From assembly GCA_021809805.1 (NCBI GenBank), contig JAJZKA010000012.1, positions 1 to 44,132 on the forward strand: a stretch of DNA of 44,132 nt, written 5' to 3'. Positions within the stretch are counted from its first letter, which is position 1. Each line of letters opens with the position of its first letter. The stretch comes from Actinomycetes bacterium (GTDB lineage: Bacteria > Actinomycetota > Acidimicrobiia > Acidimicrobiales > Bog-793). Below the pieces are notes generated by a model. That model was given only the letters and a program-made list of their open reading frames with translations, was not told the DNA's origin and did no database searches. Both the position numbers and the translations under genes were made by a program. This document shows, piece by piece, positions 1 through 8,056 of this stretch.

Positions 1-94
1 GGCGGCTCAGCTTCAGATTGCAGAGATCCTGGGGCCGCGGCGCTATGCCCAGCTGCACAGCTCCCTTGAGCTACTGACCCAGCAGCTCGGCTAG
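1..94 (+). CDS. C-terminal end of a gene, possibly MarR-type regulator
   Basis: The window opens inside a reading frame (base 2 is codon position 1) that ends at TAG 92-94. Only 31 residues are visible. They form an amphipathic helix with a pattern (IAEILGPRRYAQLHSSLELL) like the final dimerisation helix of MarR-family regulators. The family call rests on that resemblance alone. The gene is cut by the window edge, so domain content and start cannot be judged. Confidence 0.4.
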   Translation, partial: AAQLQIAEILGPRRYAQLHSSLELLTQQLG

Positions 95-226
95 TCGGCT
101 CACATTTTTTCTGTGCGGTTTGATGCCCAGATCGCGCACATTGTCGATGTCCGCCATACCAGCTCCACGAACGATCCCGACGCGAAGACCGGCTCCGCCC
201 GTGTGAAGCTGCTTGAAGATGTTCAC
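71..226 (-). CDS. Possible 51-residue small protein, unrecognised
   Basis: A GTG at 226 is preceded on the minus strand by AGGAGG with an 8-nt gap, a good Shine-Dalgarno arrangement, and opens a 51-codon frame ending at 71. The product starts with VNIFKQLHTGG and is basic near its C-terminus. No domain is recognised. It overlaps the tail of the plus-strand gene by 24 nt, and its codon use is less GC-biased than neighbouring genes, so it may be a fragment of an older gene. The frame is open for only about eight further codons upstream of the GTG. Confidence 0.25.
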   Translation of the reverse strand: MNIFKQLHTGGAGLRVGIVRGAGMADIDNVRDLGIKPHRKNVSRLAELLGQ

Positions 227-701
227 CTCGTCTTCCTCCTGCCGCCATGGCGTTCAACCCTGGGATCGCGCTTGCAGAAACGGCCGAAGATGCATCGCAT
301 CGACTTGGTCTTGCGTCCCGACAGATGCGCATGTCGCCGGAGAAGGCCACTCGCAGTGCTACCCCCGAGTGCACACCGGGTATGGACGTCTCCTTGAGGC
401 CTTCGTCGTCGGAGAGGTCACGAAACAGCTGTTCGTGGACTGAAGTCGCAGCGCTCTGCGGACATGGGAACCACGTCGACGGCCCACGAAGTGGACCGCG
501 TGATCGAGCGCGAGAACGGACGAATTGTCGGGAGAGAGGTTAAGGCAGTCCGAACAAGCGAGGGGCCGGAATTCAAAGGCTTCAGGGGCGCCTGCCTTTG
601 TGGAACACATGGCAGGACAGAGCAATGACCTATTCGCGGCGCTTTTGTGCTGTCCGGCGGGCGGGACTCCATGACCGTGCCGGCCCGTGCGAACATGGGT
701 G
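95..701. other. Stretch without a confident gene
   Basis: All three plus-strand ORFs and both minus-strand ORFs here overlap each other, lack a convincing ribosome-binding site and match no family I know. Apart from the small minus-strand ORF at 71-226, I see no gene. The last 50 bases belong to the duplicated block that starts at 653. Confidence 0.5.
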
Positions 702-1691
702 ATGCCCGCGGAACTTCACACCCGACGACTCATGCTGCGCCGCTGGCGCCTAGAGGACCGCAAGCCCTTCGCCGAGCTGAACGCGGACGCCAGCGTAATG
801 GAGCACTTCCCCTCGACGCTTGACCAGGCAACCAGTGACGCGCTCGCGATGTCCGCTGACGAGGCGTTCGACCACGATGGCTTTGGGCTGTGGGCTGTCG
901 AGGTCGCTTCAACGGGCGCGTTCATCGGTTTCGCCGGCCTCGCAGTTCCCCGATTCGCCGCGCATTTCACACCCGCCGTGGAGATCGGCTGGCGGCTCGC
1001 CCGCTCGGCATGGGGGCACGGCTACGCCACCGAGGCGGCGACCGCGGCGCTCGACGACGGCTTCGAACGTGTCCAACTCACGGAGATCACGTCCTTCACT
1101 GCCGTATCCAACGTGCGCTCGCAAGCCGTGATGCGGCGGCTCGGAATGACCCACGATCCCGCAGATGACTTCGATCATCCAGGTCTTCCTGCCGGTCACC
1201 CGCTCCGGCGGCATGTGCTCTATCGCATCGACACGCCAGCATGGCGGGCGCACCGCAGTGGAGTTCGACCAACCCCAAGCGCGCCCTCGAAAACAAGCCT
1301 GCCAACATAAGACGCGGCGTTGTGCGGTGCTGTGGCTTCGCTCGCTACCACTAAGACAGCAGGCGCGGAAAACAAGAAATGGTCTCGACCATTGGGAGCG
1401 ATCCGGTGCGAGCCGAGATGCTCAAGGTGGCCAGCCGGCGGCGCACCCGGCGCGTGCTTGTGAGGTCGATCAATGATCCGCTCAGCGCCTCCCGGCAAGG
1501 GTGGCGCGCCGCTTTCCTTGCCGGGCCATGTTCCAGTAGTCGCGCGTGGTCGGGACACCGAGGAGCACCACGCCGGTGTAGCCAAGCGCCGCACCCGCCA
1601 AGCCGACCAGGCGGCCAGCACGCGGGAACGTCTCGGCGATCTTGTGCCCGATCACCTGGATCCCGACCCCCGTGGTGGTTGCGAACATGGC
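653..1691. repeat. Segmental duplication, copy A
   Basis: This block (GNAT gene plus the 3' end of the phosphatidyltransferase) is repeated in the same orientation at 9714-10692. Both begin with TCCGGCGGGCGGGACTC and both end at GCGAACATGGC. The GNAT half has diverged clearly, with many substitutions and indels. The last ~178 bp (1514-1691) differ from copy B at a single position by eye. Copy A carries the intact genes and is probably the ancestral locus. Confidence 0.85.
702..1310 (+). CDS. GNAT-family N-acetyltransferase (RimJ/RimL type)
   Basis: The 202-residue product is a predicted acetyl-CoA-dependent N-acetyltransferase. It begins with the typical L-x-T-x-R-L-x-L-R-x-W segment (ELHTRRLMLRRW). 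A central GWRLARSAWGHGYATEAA stretch is the acetyl-CoA pyrophosphate-binding loop of RimJ/RimL enzymes, and NVRSQAVMRRLGM is the usual late motif. Substrate is unknown. ATG 702 is preferred over GTG 687 because it starts directly before the conserved N-terminal segment. The C-terminal ~20 residues after the GNAT fold look non-conserved. The gene is convergent with the phosphatidyltransferase, and a ruined copy lies at 9763-10260. Confidence 0.85.
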   Translation: MPAELHTRRLMLRRWRLEDRKPFAELNADASVMEHFPSTLDQATSDALAMSADEAFDHDGFGLWAVEVASTGAFIGFAGLAVPRFAAHFTPAVEIGWRLARSAWGHGYATEAATAALDDGFERVQLTEITSFTAVSNVRSQAVMRRLGMTHDPADDFDHPGLPAGHPLRRHVLYRIDTPAWRAHRSGVRPTPSAPSKTSLPT

Positions 1692-2117
1692 GCGTTTTGC
1701 TCGCCGCGTCACTTGAATCTGCGGCTCCTCGTTGACCACGACGTCCAAGCTCGTGAGGGCCGCATTCGCGAGGTTGTAGGAGGCCACCGCCGCAAGCAGC
1801 GGCTTGTCGGCAAGACCCAGCCTCCAGATCTCCCGAACCCCCCAGAGCACCTTTGGCTTGTCGCCCACATGGTCGACGAGCTCGCCGACGCGGCTCGCGG
1901 TGTTGGTCCGGCGCGCGATGACACCGTCGGCCACATCTGCGAGGTACGACGCGGCCGCCACCCCGATGCCAGACCACTGGTCGAGGCGGGAGGCGGACCA
2001 CGCGACGCCCCACATGGCGAGGATGTCGAGCGCGTTCGCCGGCGTCACGACGCCGTGGGTTCGCTGGGCAGTCCGCTCGAGCAGCGTCGGGCCGATTCCG
2101 CTATCCGTCGGGTTCAC
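1482..2117 (-). CDS. CDP-alcohol phosphatidyltransferase family protein
   Basis: This predicted membrane enzyme transfers a phosphatidyl group from CDP-diacylglycerol (or a related CDP-alcohol) to an alcohol acceptor. The family signature D-x2-D-G-x2-A-R-x8-G-x3-D-x3-D is present without a mismatch, beginning DVADGVIARR and ending DHVGD. Product length from GTG 2117 is 211 residues, normal for the family. This start is preferred to upstream ATG 2198 because TACGCT lies 7 nt before the GTG, the leaderless arrangement seen for several genes here, and ATG 2198 has no ribosome-binding site. The acceptor alcohol cannot be told. The 3' third is duplicated at 10483-10692. Confidence 0.8.
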   Translation of the reverse strand: MNPTDSGIGPTLLERTAQRTHGVVTPANALDILAMWGVAWSASRLDQWSGIGVAAASYLADVADGVIARRTNTASRVGELVDHVGDKPKVLWGVREIWRLGLADKPLLAAVASYNLANAALTSLDVVVNEEPQIQVTRRAKRAMFATTTGVGIQVIGHKIAETFPRAGRLVGLAGAALGYTGVVLLGVPTTRDYWNMARQGKRRATLAGRR

Positions 2118-2124
2118 GGTCCCG

Positions 2125-2130
2125 AGCGTA
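2125..2130 (-). promoter_or_regulatory. -10 box of leaderless promoter (phosphatidyltransferase)
   Basis: TACGCT on the minus strand lies 7 nt upstream of GTG 2117. The spacing suggests that transcription begins at or next to the start codon. No clear -35 element is visible. Confidence 0.5.
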
Positions 2131-2368
2131 GAGGAGTGTCCGCCAGCGACGGGAACCGGGTCCCGCGCGATCAGCCGAGGTCGCGACACGATCGTCATGG
2201 GGAACCCGGATCGCCGCCGAGGCGCCCGGACTGCGCGAACAGCTCGGGTTCTCCCGCCAGCCAAGGACCCGGCGTGTCGACTTGCCCGGTGGCCATTCGA
2301 TTCGACCAGTAGGAGCCATCGAGAAGAGCCCGGCTTCGCCGACGCGCACGCGCAACGGCGCGCGAGTG

Positions 2369-3532
2369 CTATTGGCCGATATAGCCCGCGAGATGGGCGG
2401 GGCGGTCCCATTCGGCGAGCGAACCACGCTGGCGTTCAAGGGCCTCGGGATCGAGCGAGACCCCGAGGCCGGGCCCTTGCGGGACCAGCAATGTGGCACC
2501 GCGGTACTCAACCCCCTGTGCGACCACATCATCGAGGTAGAGCAGCGGTCCGACCGCGTCGCCGGTGAAATGGAGCGCCGCAGCGGAGGCGCCGAGATGC
2601 GCGACCGCCGCCGTCCCGATACCCAGTTCCTGGGTCGTGCCGAGGAGGGCCTTCAGGCCGGCGGCGTCGGCAAGTCCAAGAAGGCGCTGCGCGCCCCAAA
2701 GCCCTCCGGAATGATGAACGACGTTGAAGACATCGATTGCATTCGCGCGAATGAGGCGCATCGCCTGCGCGTAGCTCGACACGTGCTCGGAGACGGCGGC
2801 ATCGACGCGACGCCGGACCTCCGCCATGCCCTCGTAGTCCTCGTGCCAGCTCACACTTTCCACGAGGTCGACCCCATACTGCTTGAGCCGGTCGTAGTGC
2901 GCGACCGCGTCCTTCCAGTAGAAGCGACCCTGAAAATCGAGCCCCTTTAGCTGAATGCGTGGCCCAAAGCGCGAGCGGAGCGCGTCGAGCAATGCATCGT
3001 CGGCATCCCGGTCGACACCGACGTAGTAACGGAAACAGTCCACGCCGAGGGCGAGCAGCTCCTCGACCGAGGCGAGGCGCTGTGCGACGCCCTCCTCGCC
3101 GGCCGCAGGAAACAACGGGTAGGCCATCTCGAGTTCATCGCGACTGCGCCCACCGAGCAGATCACACACCGGGATGCCAGCCGCCTTGCCGGCGAGGTCA
3201 TAGCAGGCCGAATCCAGCGCCGCGGCGAGCTGTGAGGTCAAAGTAAACGGTGGGTAGCTGTTCGCCGCGACGAGATACGAAGGCATCTGAGCGTGCAGCA
3301 TCTGGTGCAGCGCGGCATGTCGGGTGGGGTCGAAGCCGACCATCACGCGATCGATCGCCACCGAAAGCGCATCGAGGTCGGGCAACGTCATCCGGTAGCA
3401 ATCGAGGTCAGACATCTCGCCGAGCCCGATCAAGCCGACGTCGGTCGTGACCTCGATGATCACGTGGACGGAGATGCTGCCCGTGCGGCGACGCGACCGC
3501 ACCGGGGTCAGACGGTGCCCGGTAATGATCAC
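2369..3532 (-). CDS. Enolase-superfamily (mandelate racemase/muconate lactonizing type) protein
   Basis: The 387-residue product has the enolase-superfamily layout: an N-terminal capping domain followed by a (beta/alpha)7-beta barrel. Candidate metal ligands are Asp in KGLDFQGR, Glu in LVESVSW and Glu in VSEHVSS, in the expected order. GTG 3532 is chosen over TTG 3583 because AGGAGG sits 8 nt before it. The usual K-x-K at the end of the second barrel strand is absent (CFRYYVGV), and the lysine of the later strand appears as DVFNVVHH, so simple racemase or cycloisomerase chemistry is doubtful. It is transcribed divergently from a GntR regulator, its likely controller. The substrate, probably an acid sugar or similar carboxylate, is not determined. 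Confidence 0.8.
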   Translation of the reverse strand: MIITGHRLTPVRSRRRTGSISVHVIIEVTTDVGLIGLGEMSDLDCYRMTLPDLDALSVAIDRVMVGFDPTRHAALHQMLHAQMPSYLVAANSYPPFTLTSQLAAALDSACYDLAGKAAGIPVCDLLGGRSRDELEMAYPLFPAAGEEGVAQRLASVEELLALGVDCFRYYVGVDRDADDALLDALRSRFGPRIQLKGLDFQGRFYWKDAVAHYDRLKQYGVDLVESVSWHEDYEGMAEVRRRVDAAVSEHVSSYAQAMRLIRANAIDVFNVVHHSGGLWGAQRLLGLADAAGLKALLGTTQELGIGTAAVAHLGASAAALHFTGDAVGPLLYLDDVVAQGVEYRGATLLVPQGPGLGVSLDPEALERQRGSLAEWDRPAHLAGYIGQ

Positions 3533-3605
3533 AGCCGGGTCCTCCTCTCGCAGACCTGCCCACGGTGAGCGAAACGCGAGCAACCGATGTGAAAGTTCAT
3601 CGGCG

Positions 3606-3617
3606 ATCGTGCACGAT
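3606..3617. promoter_or_regulatory. Candidate GntR operator palindrome
   Basis: ATCGTGCACGAT is a perfect 12-bp palindrome in the short divergent spacer between the enolase-family gene and the GntR gene. A partial repeat (GATCGTGC) follows at 3622-3629. FadR-subfamily GntR proteins usually bind such short palindromes in their own divergent promoter. The assignment is positional inference. Confidence 0.5.
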
Positions 3618-3650
3618 ACGTGATCGTGCCGAATCTGTCAAAGTGAGGAC

Positions 3651-4361
3651 GTGCAGCCCGATACGATCCCGGGCCGCGAGGTCCTCAGTCGGACGATGCT
3701 CGCGGACAGCGCTTATGAAATGGTGCGCCGGCGCGTCATGGACCTGTCGATCCCACCCGACTCGCACATCAACATTGACCATCTCGCGCGTGAACTTGAC
3801 ATCTCGAACACGCCTCTGCGAGAAGCGCTCGCGCGTCTTGAGCGCGAGGGTTTCGTCGAGCGGCGAAACCTGCGCGGCTACCGCACGACAGGGCTGCTCA
3901 CCCGGCGCGCGCTGGACGAGCTGTTTGACCTCCGGCTCCTCCTTGAGCCCGAGGCGGCACGACTCGCGCGCTTGGGTGCTGACCTCCGAGCACTTGAGAC
4001 CGAGTTGCGAAAGACGCTGAACGAGATGCAGGAGATGCTCGGCCGGGCCGCTGGCGACGATAGCTATTCCCTCTATCGGGCCTTCATCGAAGCGGACGCC
4101 GCCTTCCACGCCGCCATCTCCCAGGCGTCGGGGAATCACCTGCTCCAGGCGACCTTCAGTGGCCTCAACGCGCACGTCCACCTCTACCGCCTGCTAGTCC
4201 GCTCTCGGATCGCCCCGTGGGCGGTCACCGAGCACCTCTTGGTGCTGGACGGTCTGCTCGCGCCAGACCCCGAGGAGGCGGCAGCCGGCATGCGTCAGCA
4301 CCTCGAGCGGGCCCGCCATCGCCTCATCGACCTGGTATTCGGCGAGGATGTGGACGGTTGA
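3651..4361 (+). CDS. GntR-family transcriptional regulator (FadR subfamily)
   Basis: The 236-residue product has an N-terminal winged helix (about residues 15-80) with the hallmark LDISNTPLREALARLEREGFVE. An FCD-type all-helical effector domain follows, with AFHAAISQASGN and conserved acidic and histidine residues that often bind metal plus a carboxylate ligand. GTG 3651 has a weak CAAAGT box 6 nt upstream and is kept; ATG 3696 is the alternative. It probably represses itself and the divergent enolase-family gene in response to that enzyme's substrate. Its 3' end abuts an IS1380 remnant immediately, so the last few residues may have been altered by that insertion. Confidence 0.85.
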   Translation: MQPDTIPGREVLSRTMLADSAYEMVRRRVMDLSIPPDSHINIDHLARELDISNTPLREALARLEREGFVERRNLRGYRTTGLLTRRALDELFDLRLLLEPEAARLARLGADLRALETELRKTLNEMQEMLGRAAGDDSYSLYRAFIEADAAFHAAISQASGNHLLQATFSGLNAHVHLYRLLVRSRIAPWAVTEHLLVLDGLLAPDPEEAAAGMRQHLERARHRLIDLVFGEDVDG

Positions 4362-5129
4362 GGCGATCGCGCAGCTCCCCGAAGACGTCGCCGTCGGGCA
4401 CCGCGAAGGTGACGACCCCCGCCTCGTCCGGCGCGACGTCATCGTTCGCGCCGACTCTGCGGGCTGCACGACGGGCTTCACGGCTGCCTGCCGGTCACGC
4501 AACGTCTCCTTCGCGGTCTCGCCCGCTCGACCCAAAAGATCACCGAGGCGATCCTTGCGACGCTCGAGCTCGAGAAGCGCTGGGCACCTGCAATCTGCCA
4601 GGACGGCGAGCTGCGCGAGGGTGCGGCGGTCACCGAGCTCACCGAGCTCGTTGATCTGTCGTCCTTCCTGAGCGGGACACGCCTCATCGTGCGACGCGAG
4701 CCGTTGCATCCTGGCGCCCAGCAGAGCCTCTTTTCCTCCCTCGAGCACCGCTACTGGGGCTTTTCCACCGACCAGGCAGGCGACCCGGTCGCTCTTGACG
4801 CGTTCATCCGTGCGCATGCCCACGTGGAGCAGTACATCGCAAGGCTGAAGGACTCCGGGCTGTGCCGCTTCCCCTTCTCGAACCTCGAGGCGAACCGGAA
4901 CTGGCTGATGGTCGTCGCCGCTGCCGCAGACCTCGTGAGATGGTTCCAGCTCCTTTGCTGCGACACCCACCTCGCCGGTGCCCGCCCAAAGCAGCTCCGC
5001 TGGACGATCTCCCACGTGCCGGGGCGTCTCGTCGCCTCGGCCCGGCGCAACTTCGTCCGGATCCTCGAGGGCTGGCCGAGTGCGGAGGCGATCATCGCCA
5101 TCTACCGGTGCATCGCACTGATTACCTGA
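4362..5129 (+). pseudogene. IS1380-family transposase remnant, frameshifted
   Basis: Two reading frames give successive parts of one IS1380-type transposase. The first (to about 4525) holds DVIVRADSAGCT, the conserved catalytic-Asp region. From about 4525 the frame of the 4689-5129 ORF takes over (STQKITEAILATLE, then LIVRREPLHPGAQ, CRFPFSNLEANRNWL and LRWTISHVPGRLV), which matches the C-terminal half. The N-terminal half is missing because the homology starts right at the GntR stop codon. So the gene is truncated at its 5' end and carries at least one frameshift. It cannot make an active transposase. No terminal inverted repeat was identified. Confidence 0.75.
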
Positions 5130-5888
5130 GCGCCCTCACACCGAGCTCTGCGGCCGAACGTGGATGGCTCACGTCCCCGTTCTCGTTGTCGTCCTCCTCA
5201 ACCGGCCAGCTCGGTCGATTCACACCCGGACCGGTCCGAGAATCACCCGCATCACGCGATCGGGGGCCAAGGAATGGTCGAGGAGGTCCGCTCCATCACT
5301 CTCGTGAATGATCGGAGCTAGCGCCCACTCCTCGTCGCTTAGATTGCCATGTGTCGTGCACAATGTCTTTGATTTCTTGGTCTTCAGCAATATAACACCA
5401 TTCTACATGGTGCTAGTTACACCCATACAAGTCACTACCCGCGCGAGCATCGCCGAGAGCCTCTCAGAGATCGCCGAACTGCACGGGAAAGGTCTCGGGC
5501 CACCGTCACGCGAGCCGATTGCCATGAGCGCTCAACAACGCGGCGCGTGCCTCACTGATGGCTGCCGCAGTCGGCGGAAAGGCGCTCGCCGTCGACACGT
5601 GTGCGAAAAAGGTGACTGCCAGGCTCACCCGCACCTGGACCTACGGCATGCAACCCATACCCATCGGATCTGACCGACCGAGGATGCTCAGTGCAGCCGA
5701 ACCGTCGTCATCAAGAGCTACTGACAACACCAGCCTCCCCCCCCCGCAAGTCGACGGTGCGCGTGAGGCGGTAGTCTGTTGTTCACATCCCCTTGGGAGA
5801 GTCGCCTCGCTTGGCAGGACGGCCATTCGGCCTCGTGTTCGCCCCGTGCAGGTTCGACGCCTCGACCGAGCGTGCCCCAAGGAGCCGC
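5130..5888. other. Gene-poor spacer with an AT-rich patch
   Basis: No recognisable gene. Bases ~5330-5420 are strikingly AT-rich for this window and contain a promoter-like element and a small inverted repeat (see 5369-5412). A run of nine C residues lies at 5737-5745. An ORF that could start at ATG 5407 (88 codons, MVLVTPIQVTTRAS...) has mediocre codon bias and no known domain. Confidence 0.5.
5369..5412 (+). promoter_or_regulatory. Promoter-like element with adjacent inverted repeat
   Basis: TTGATT (5369-5374) and TATAAC (5391-5396) are separated by 16 bp, close to a sigma-70-type consensus. Overlapping the -10 end is CACCAT-TCTAC-ATGGTG (5396-5412), a perfect 6-bp inverted repeat that could be an operator. 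The second arm contains ATG 5407, which opens the 88-codon ORF. Whether it drives that ORF or the glycan operon at 5889 is unknown. Confidence 0.4.
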
Positions 5889-7043
5889 ATGACTGTCATC
5901 TCACCTCGCGACGTCTCCTCCACGCGTCGCCCGCCGGTCTTCGGCATCCTCAGCACGTATCCCCCAACGGCGTGCGGTCTTGCGACCTTCAGCGCCGCTC
6001 TGTCCACGGCAGTGGTTGCTCTCGGAGGGGCGGCTCGCGTCGTGCGTATCGCCGATGGGAGTGTCTCCACGCTGCCCGGAGTGGTCGGGGAGCTGGAAAA
6101 CGGTTCTCCGAGCTCAATGAGCGCTGCGGCGCGCCTGCTAAACGAGGGCGACGTGGCGATCATCCAACATGAGTACGGCATCTACGGCGGCAGCGACGGC
6201 GACGAGGTACTCGCGGTCCTCGGACACCTCCAAGTGCCAGCGATCGTCGTCGCACACACCGTGCTGATGCATCCAACAAGCCATCAACGCACCGTGCTGG
6301 AGCGCGCCGCGGCCATTGCCTCACAGGTGGTCGTGATGTCGAACGCGGCGCGCACGCGCTTGTGCCAGGTGTTCGATGTCGATCCGCAAAAGGTGGTGAC
6401 CATTCCGCACGGCGCGGCAACCCCGGGTGTCGTCGCGCCCCCGGCGGGCCGCCCCACACTATTGACCTGGGGCTTGCTCGGCCCCGGCAAGGGGATCGAG
6501 CGCGTCATCGACGCAATGGTGCCCCTTGAACACCTCCAAGCCCGTCCACGGTATGTCGTGGCAGGCCAGACGCATCCCAAGGTCTTAGCCCTGGACGGGG
6601 AGGCCTACCGCAACGCGCGGATCGAACAGGCGTGGCGACGCGGCGTCGCGGCGTCGGTGTCAGTCGACGCGAGTTACCGCACCGTCGCCTCGCTGACCTC
6701 GCTCGTGCAGTCCGCCGCTGTCGTCGTGCTGCCGTACGACTCGACCGACCAGGTGACCTCCGGCGTGCTCGTCGACGCGATCGCCGCCGGCCGTCCCGTC
6801 GTCGCCACAGCCTTTCCGCACGCCGTCGAGCTCCTCAAGAGCGGCGCGGGCACCGTCGTCGAGCACGACGACCAGGAAGCCCTGGTGTCGGCGCTCGCCC
6901 GCATCCTTAACGAGCCAATGATTGCCGACGCCATGGCAACCGAAGCCCGGCGCCTCGCCCCGACCATGTCGTGGTCGGTCGTCGCTGACGCCTACCTCGT
7001 GCTCGCCGACCGGCTCATCGCCGAACGCCTGGCGCTCGTGTGA
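5889..7043 (+). CDS. Glycosyltransferase family 4 protein
   Basis: This predicted cytoplasmic GT-B glycosyltransferase (384 residues) transfers a sugar from a nucleotide donor. The N-terminal domain has FGILSTYPPTACGLATF, and the C-terminal donor domain has GLLGPGKGIERVIDA and the acidic-rich GVLVDAIAAGRPVVAT region. ATG 5889 has AAGGAG just upstream, which decides the start over TTG 5793. It is the first gene of a translationally coupled trio: its stop overlaps the next start (GTGA). Such a GT/toroid/GH130 arrangement suggests that one glycan is both made and phosphorolysed. Donor and acceptor are unknown; a mannose-type sugar is a guess from the GH130 partner. Confidence 0.85.
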   Translation: MTVISPRDVSSTRRPPVFGILSTYPPTACGLATFSAALSTAVVALGGAARVVRIADGSVSTLPGVVGELENGSPSSMSAAARLLNEGDVAIIQHEYGIYGGSDGDEVLAVLGHLQVPAIVVAHTVLMHPTSHQRTVLERAAAIASQVVVMSNAARTRLCQVFDVDPQKVVTIPHGAATPGVVAPPAGRPTLLTWGLLGPGKGIERVIDAMVPLEHLQARPRYVVAGQTHPKVLALDGEAYRNARIEQAWRRGVAASVSVDASYRTVASLTSLVQSAAVVVLPYDSTDQVTSGVLVDAIAAGRPVVATAFPHAVELLKSGAGTVVEHDDQEALVSALARILNEPMIADAMATEARRLAPTMSWSVVADAYLVLADRLIAERLALV

Positions 7044-8056
7044 CCGGGATCGCAGCACCGGACTTCCGCCACCTTCTGCAGCTGAGCGATGGGCGCGGCA
7101 CCTTCGAGCACGCTCGGTTCACCGAGCCCCGGCGCGAGGGTGGCTACTGCACCGACGACATGGCTCGCGTGCTCGTGGTCGCCGCGAGAGAGCCGGAGCC
7201 AAGCGGCGCGGTGCACGGCCTGATCGGACTCAGCCTTGACTTTCTGACGAGCGCGCAGAGCCCCGACGGCGCCTACCGCAACCGACGGGACCGCCACGGA
7301 GGATGGTGCGACGAACCGACGCTGGACGACTGCTGGGGCCGAAGCCTCTGGGGACTCGGGGTCGCCGCCGCACATTGCGGGCCCGGACCGATTCGCGAGC
7401 GCGCGCTCGCCGAGTTCGAGCGCGGCGCGCGGCGCCGCTCACCGTGGCCACGAGCAATGGCCTACGGCGTGATCGGCGCCGCCGAGATCCTGATCGCCGA
7501 TCCGCGCAACGTGGTCGCGCACTCGCTTCTTGCCGACGCCGCCGGCCAGATGGGGAGAGCCCGCGACCGCGCTTGGGCATGGCCCGAGGAGCGCCTTGCC
7601 TACGCGAACGCGGTGCTCCCCGAGGCGATGATTGCCGCCGGGTGGGCGCTCGGCCGCGAGGAGCTCGCTGCTGACGGTTTGACGCTCCTCGGCTGGCTGC
7701 TCGAGCACGAGACCCGCAATGGGCACTTATCCGTCACCCCGGTCGGCGGCGCGGCTGAAGGGGACCGGGGTCCGGCTTTCGATCAGCAGCCGATCGAGGT
7801 TGCCTGTCTCGCCGAGGCATGCGCGCGCGCAGGTCGCCTCGACGACTCTGAGCAATGGGTCGCCGGCATTGCTGCCGCCTCAGCTTGGTTTTGCGGAGAC
7901 AACGATGCCGCTCAGCTGATGTGGGATCCCGACGGGGGTGGCGGCTACGATGGCCTTCACAAGCGGGGCGTGAACACCAATCAGGGCGCCGAGTCGAGCC
8001 TCGCGTTGCTGGCGACCCAGCAGCATGCCCGGCACCTCATTGGCGTCGCGACGTGA
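7040..8056 (+). CDS. Alpha/alpha-toroid glycosidase-like protein
   Basis: The 338-residue product has the helix-repeat pattern of six-hairpin (alpha/alpha)6 proteins, with repeated aromatic/acidic loops such as GGYCTDDMARVLV, PTLDDCWGRSLWGLG and KRGVNTNQGAESSLA. It belongs to the glycosidase-like proteins found beside GH130 phosphorylases and GT4 enzymes. There is no signal peptide, so it is probably cytoplasmic. The GTG start at 7040 shares GTGA with the upstream stop, and its own stop overlaps the GH130 start in the same way. The reaction is not established; it may bind or trim the same mannoside-type glycan. Confidence 0.75.
   Translation: MTGIAAPDFRHLLQLSDGRGTFEHARFTEPRREGGYCTDDMARVLVVAAREPEPSGAVHGLIGLSLDFLTSAQSPDGAYRNRRDRHGGWCDEPTLDDCWGRSLWGLGVAAAHCGPGPIRERALAEFERGARRRSPWPRAMAYGVIGAAEILIADPRNVVAHSLLADAAGQMGRARDRAWAWPEERLAYANAVLPEAMIAAGWALGREELAADGLTLLGWLLEHETRNGHLSVTPVGGAAEGDRGPAFDQQPIEVACLAEACARAGRLDDSEQWVAGIAAASAWFCGDNDAAQLMWDPDGGGGYDGLHKRGVNTNQGAESSLALLATQQHARHLIGVAT

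Noticed and set aside
1473-2312. 279-codon plus-strand ORF opposite the phosphatidyltransferase
   Set aside because: The minus strand carries the complete CDP-alcohol phosphatidyltransferase signature.
5737-5745. C9 homopolymer as a phase-variation switch
   Set aside because: It lies about 140 bp before the GT4 start, outside any convincing frame, so there is no coding sequence for it to switch.
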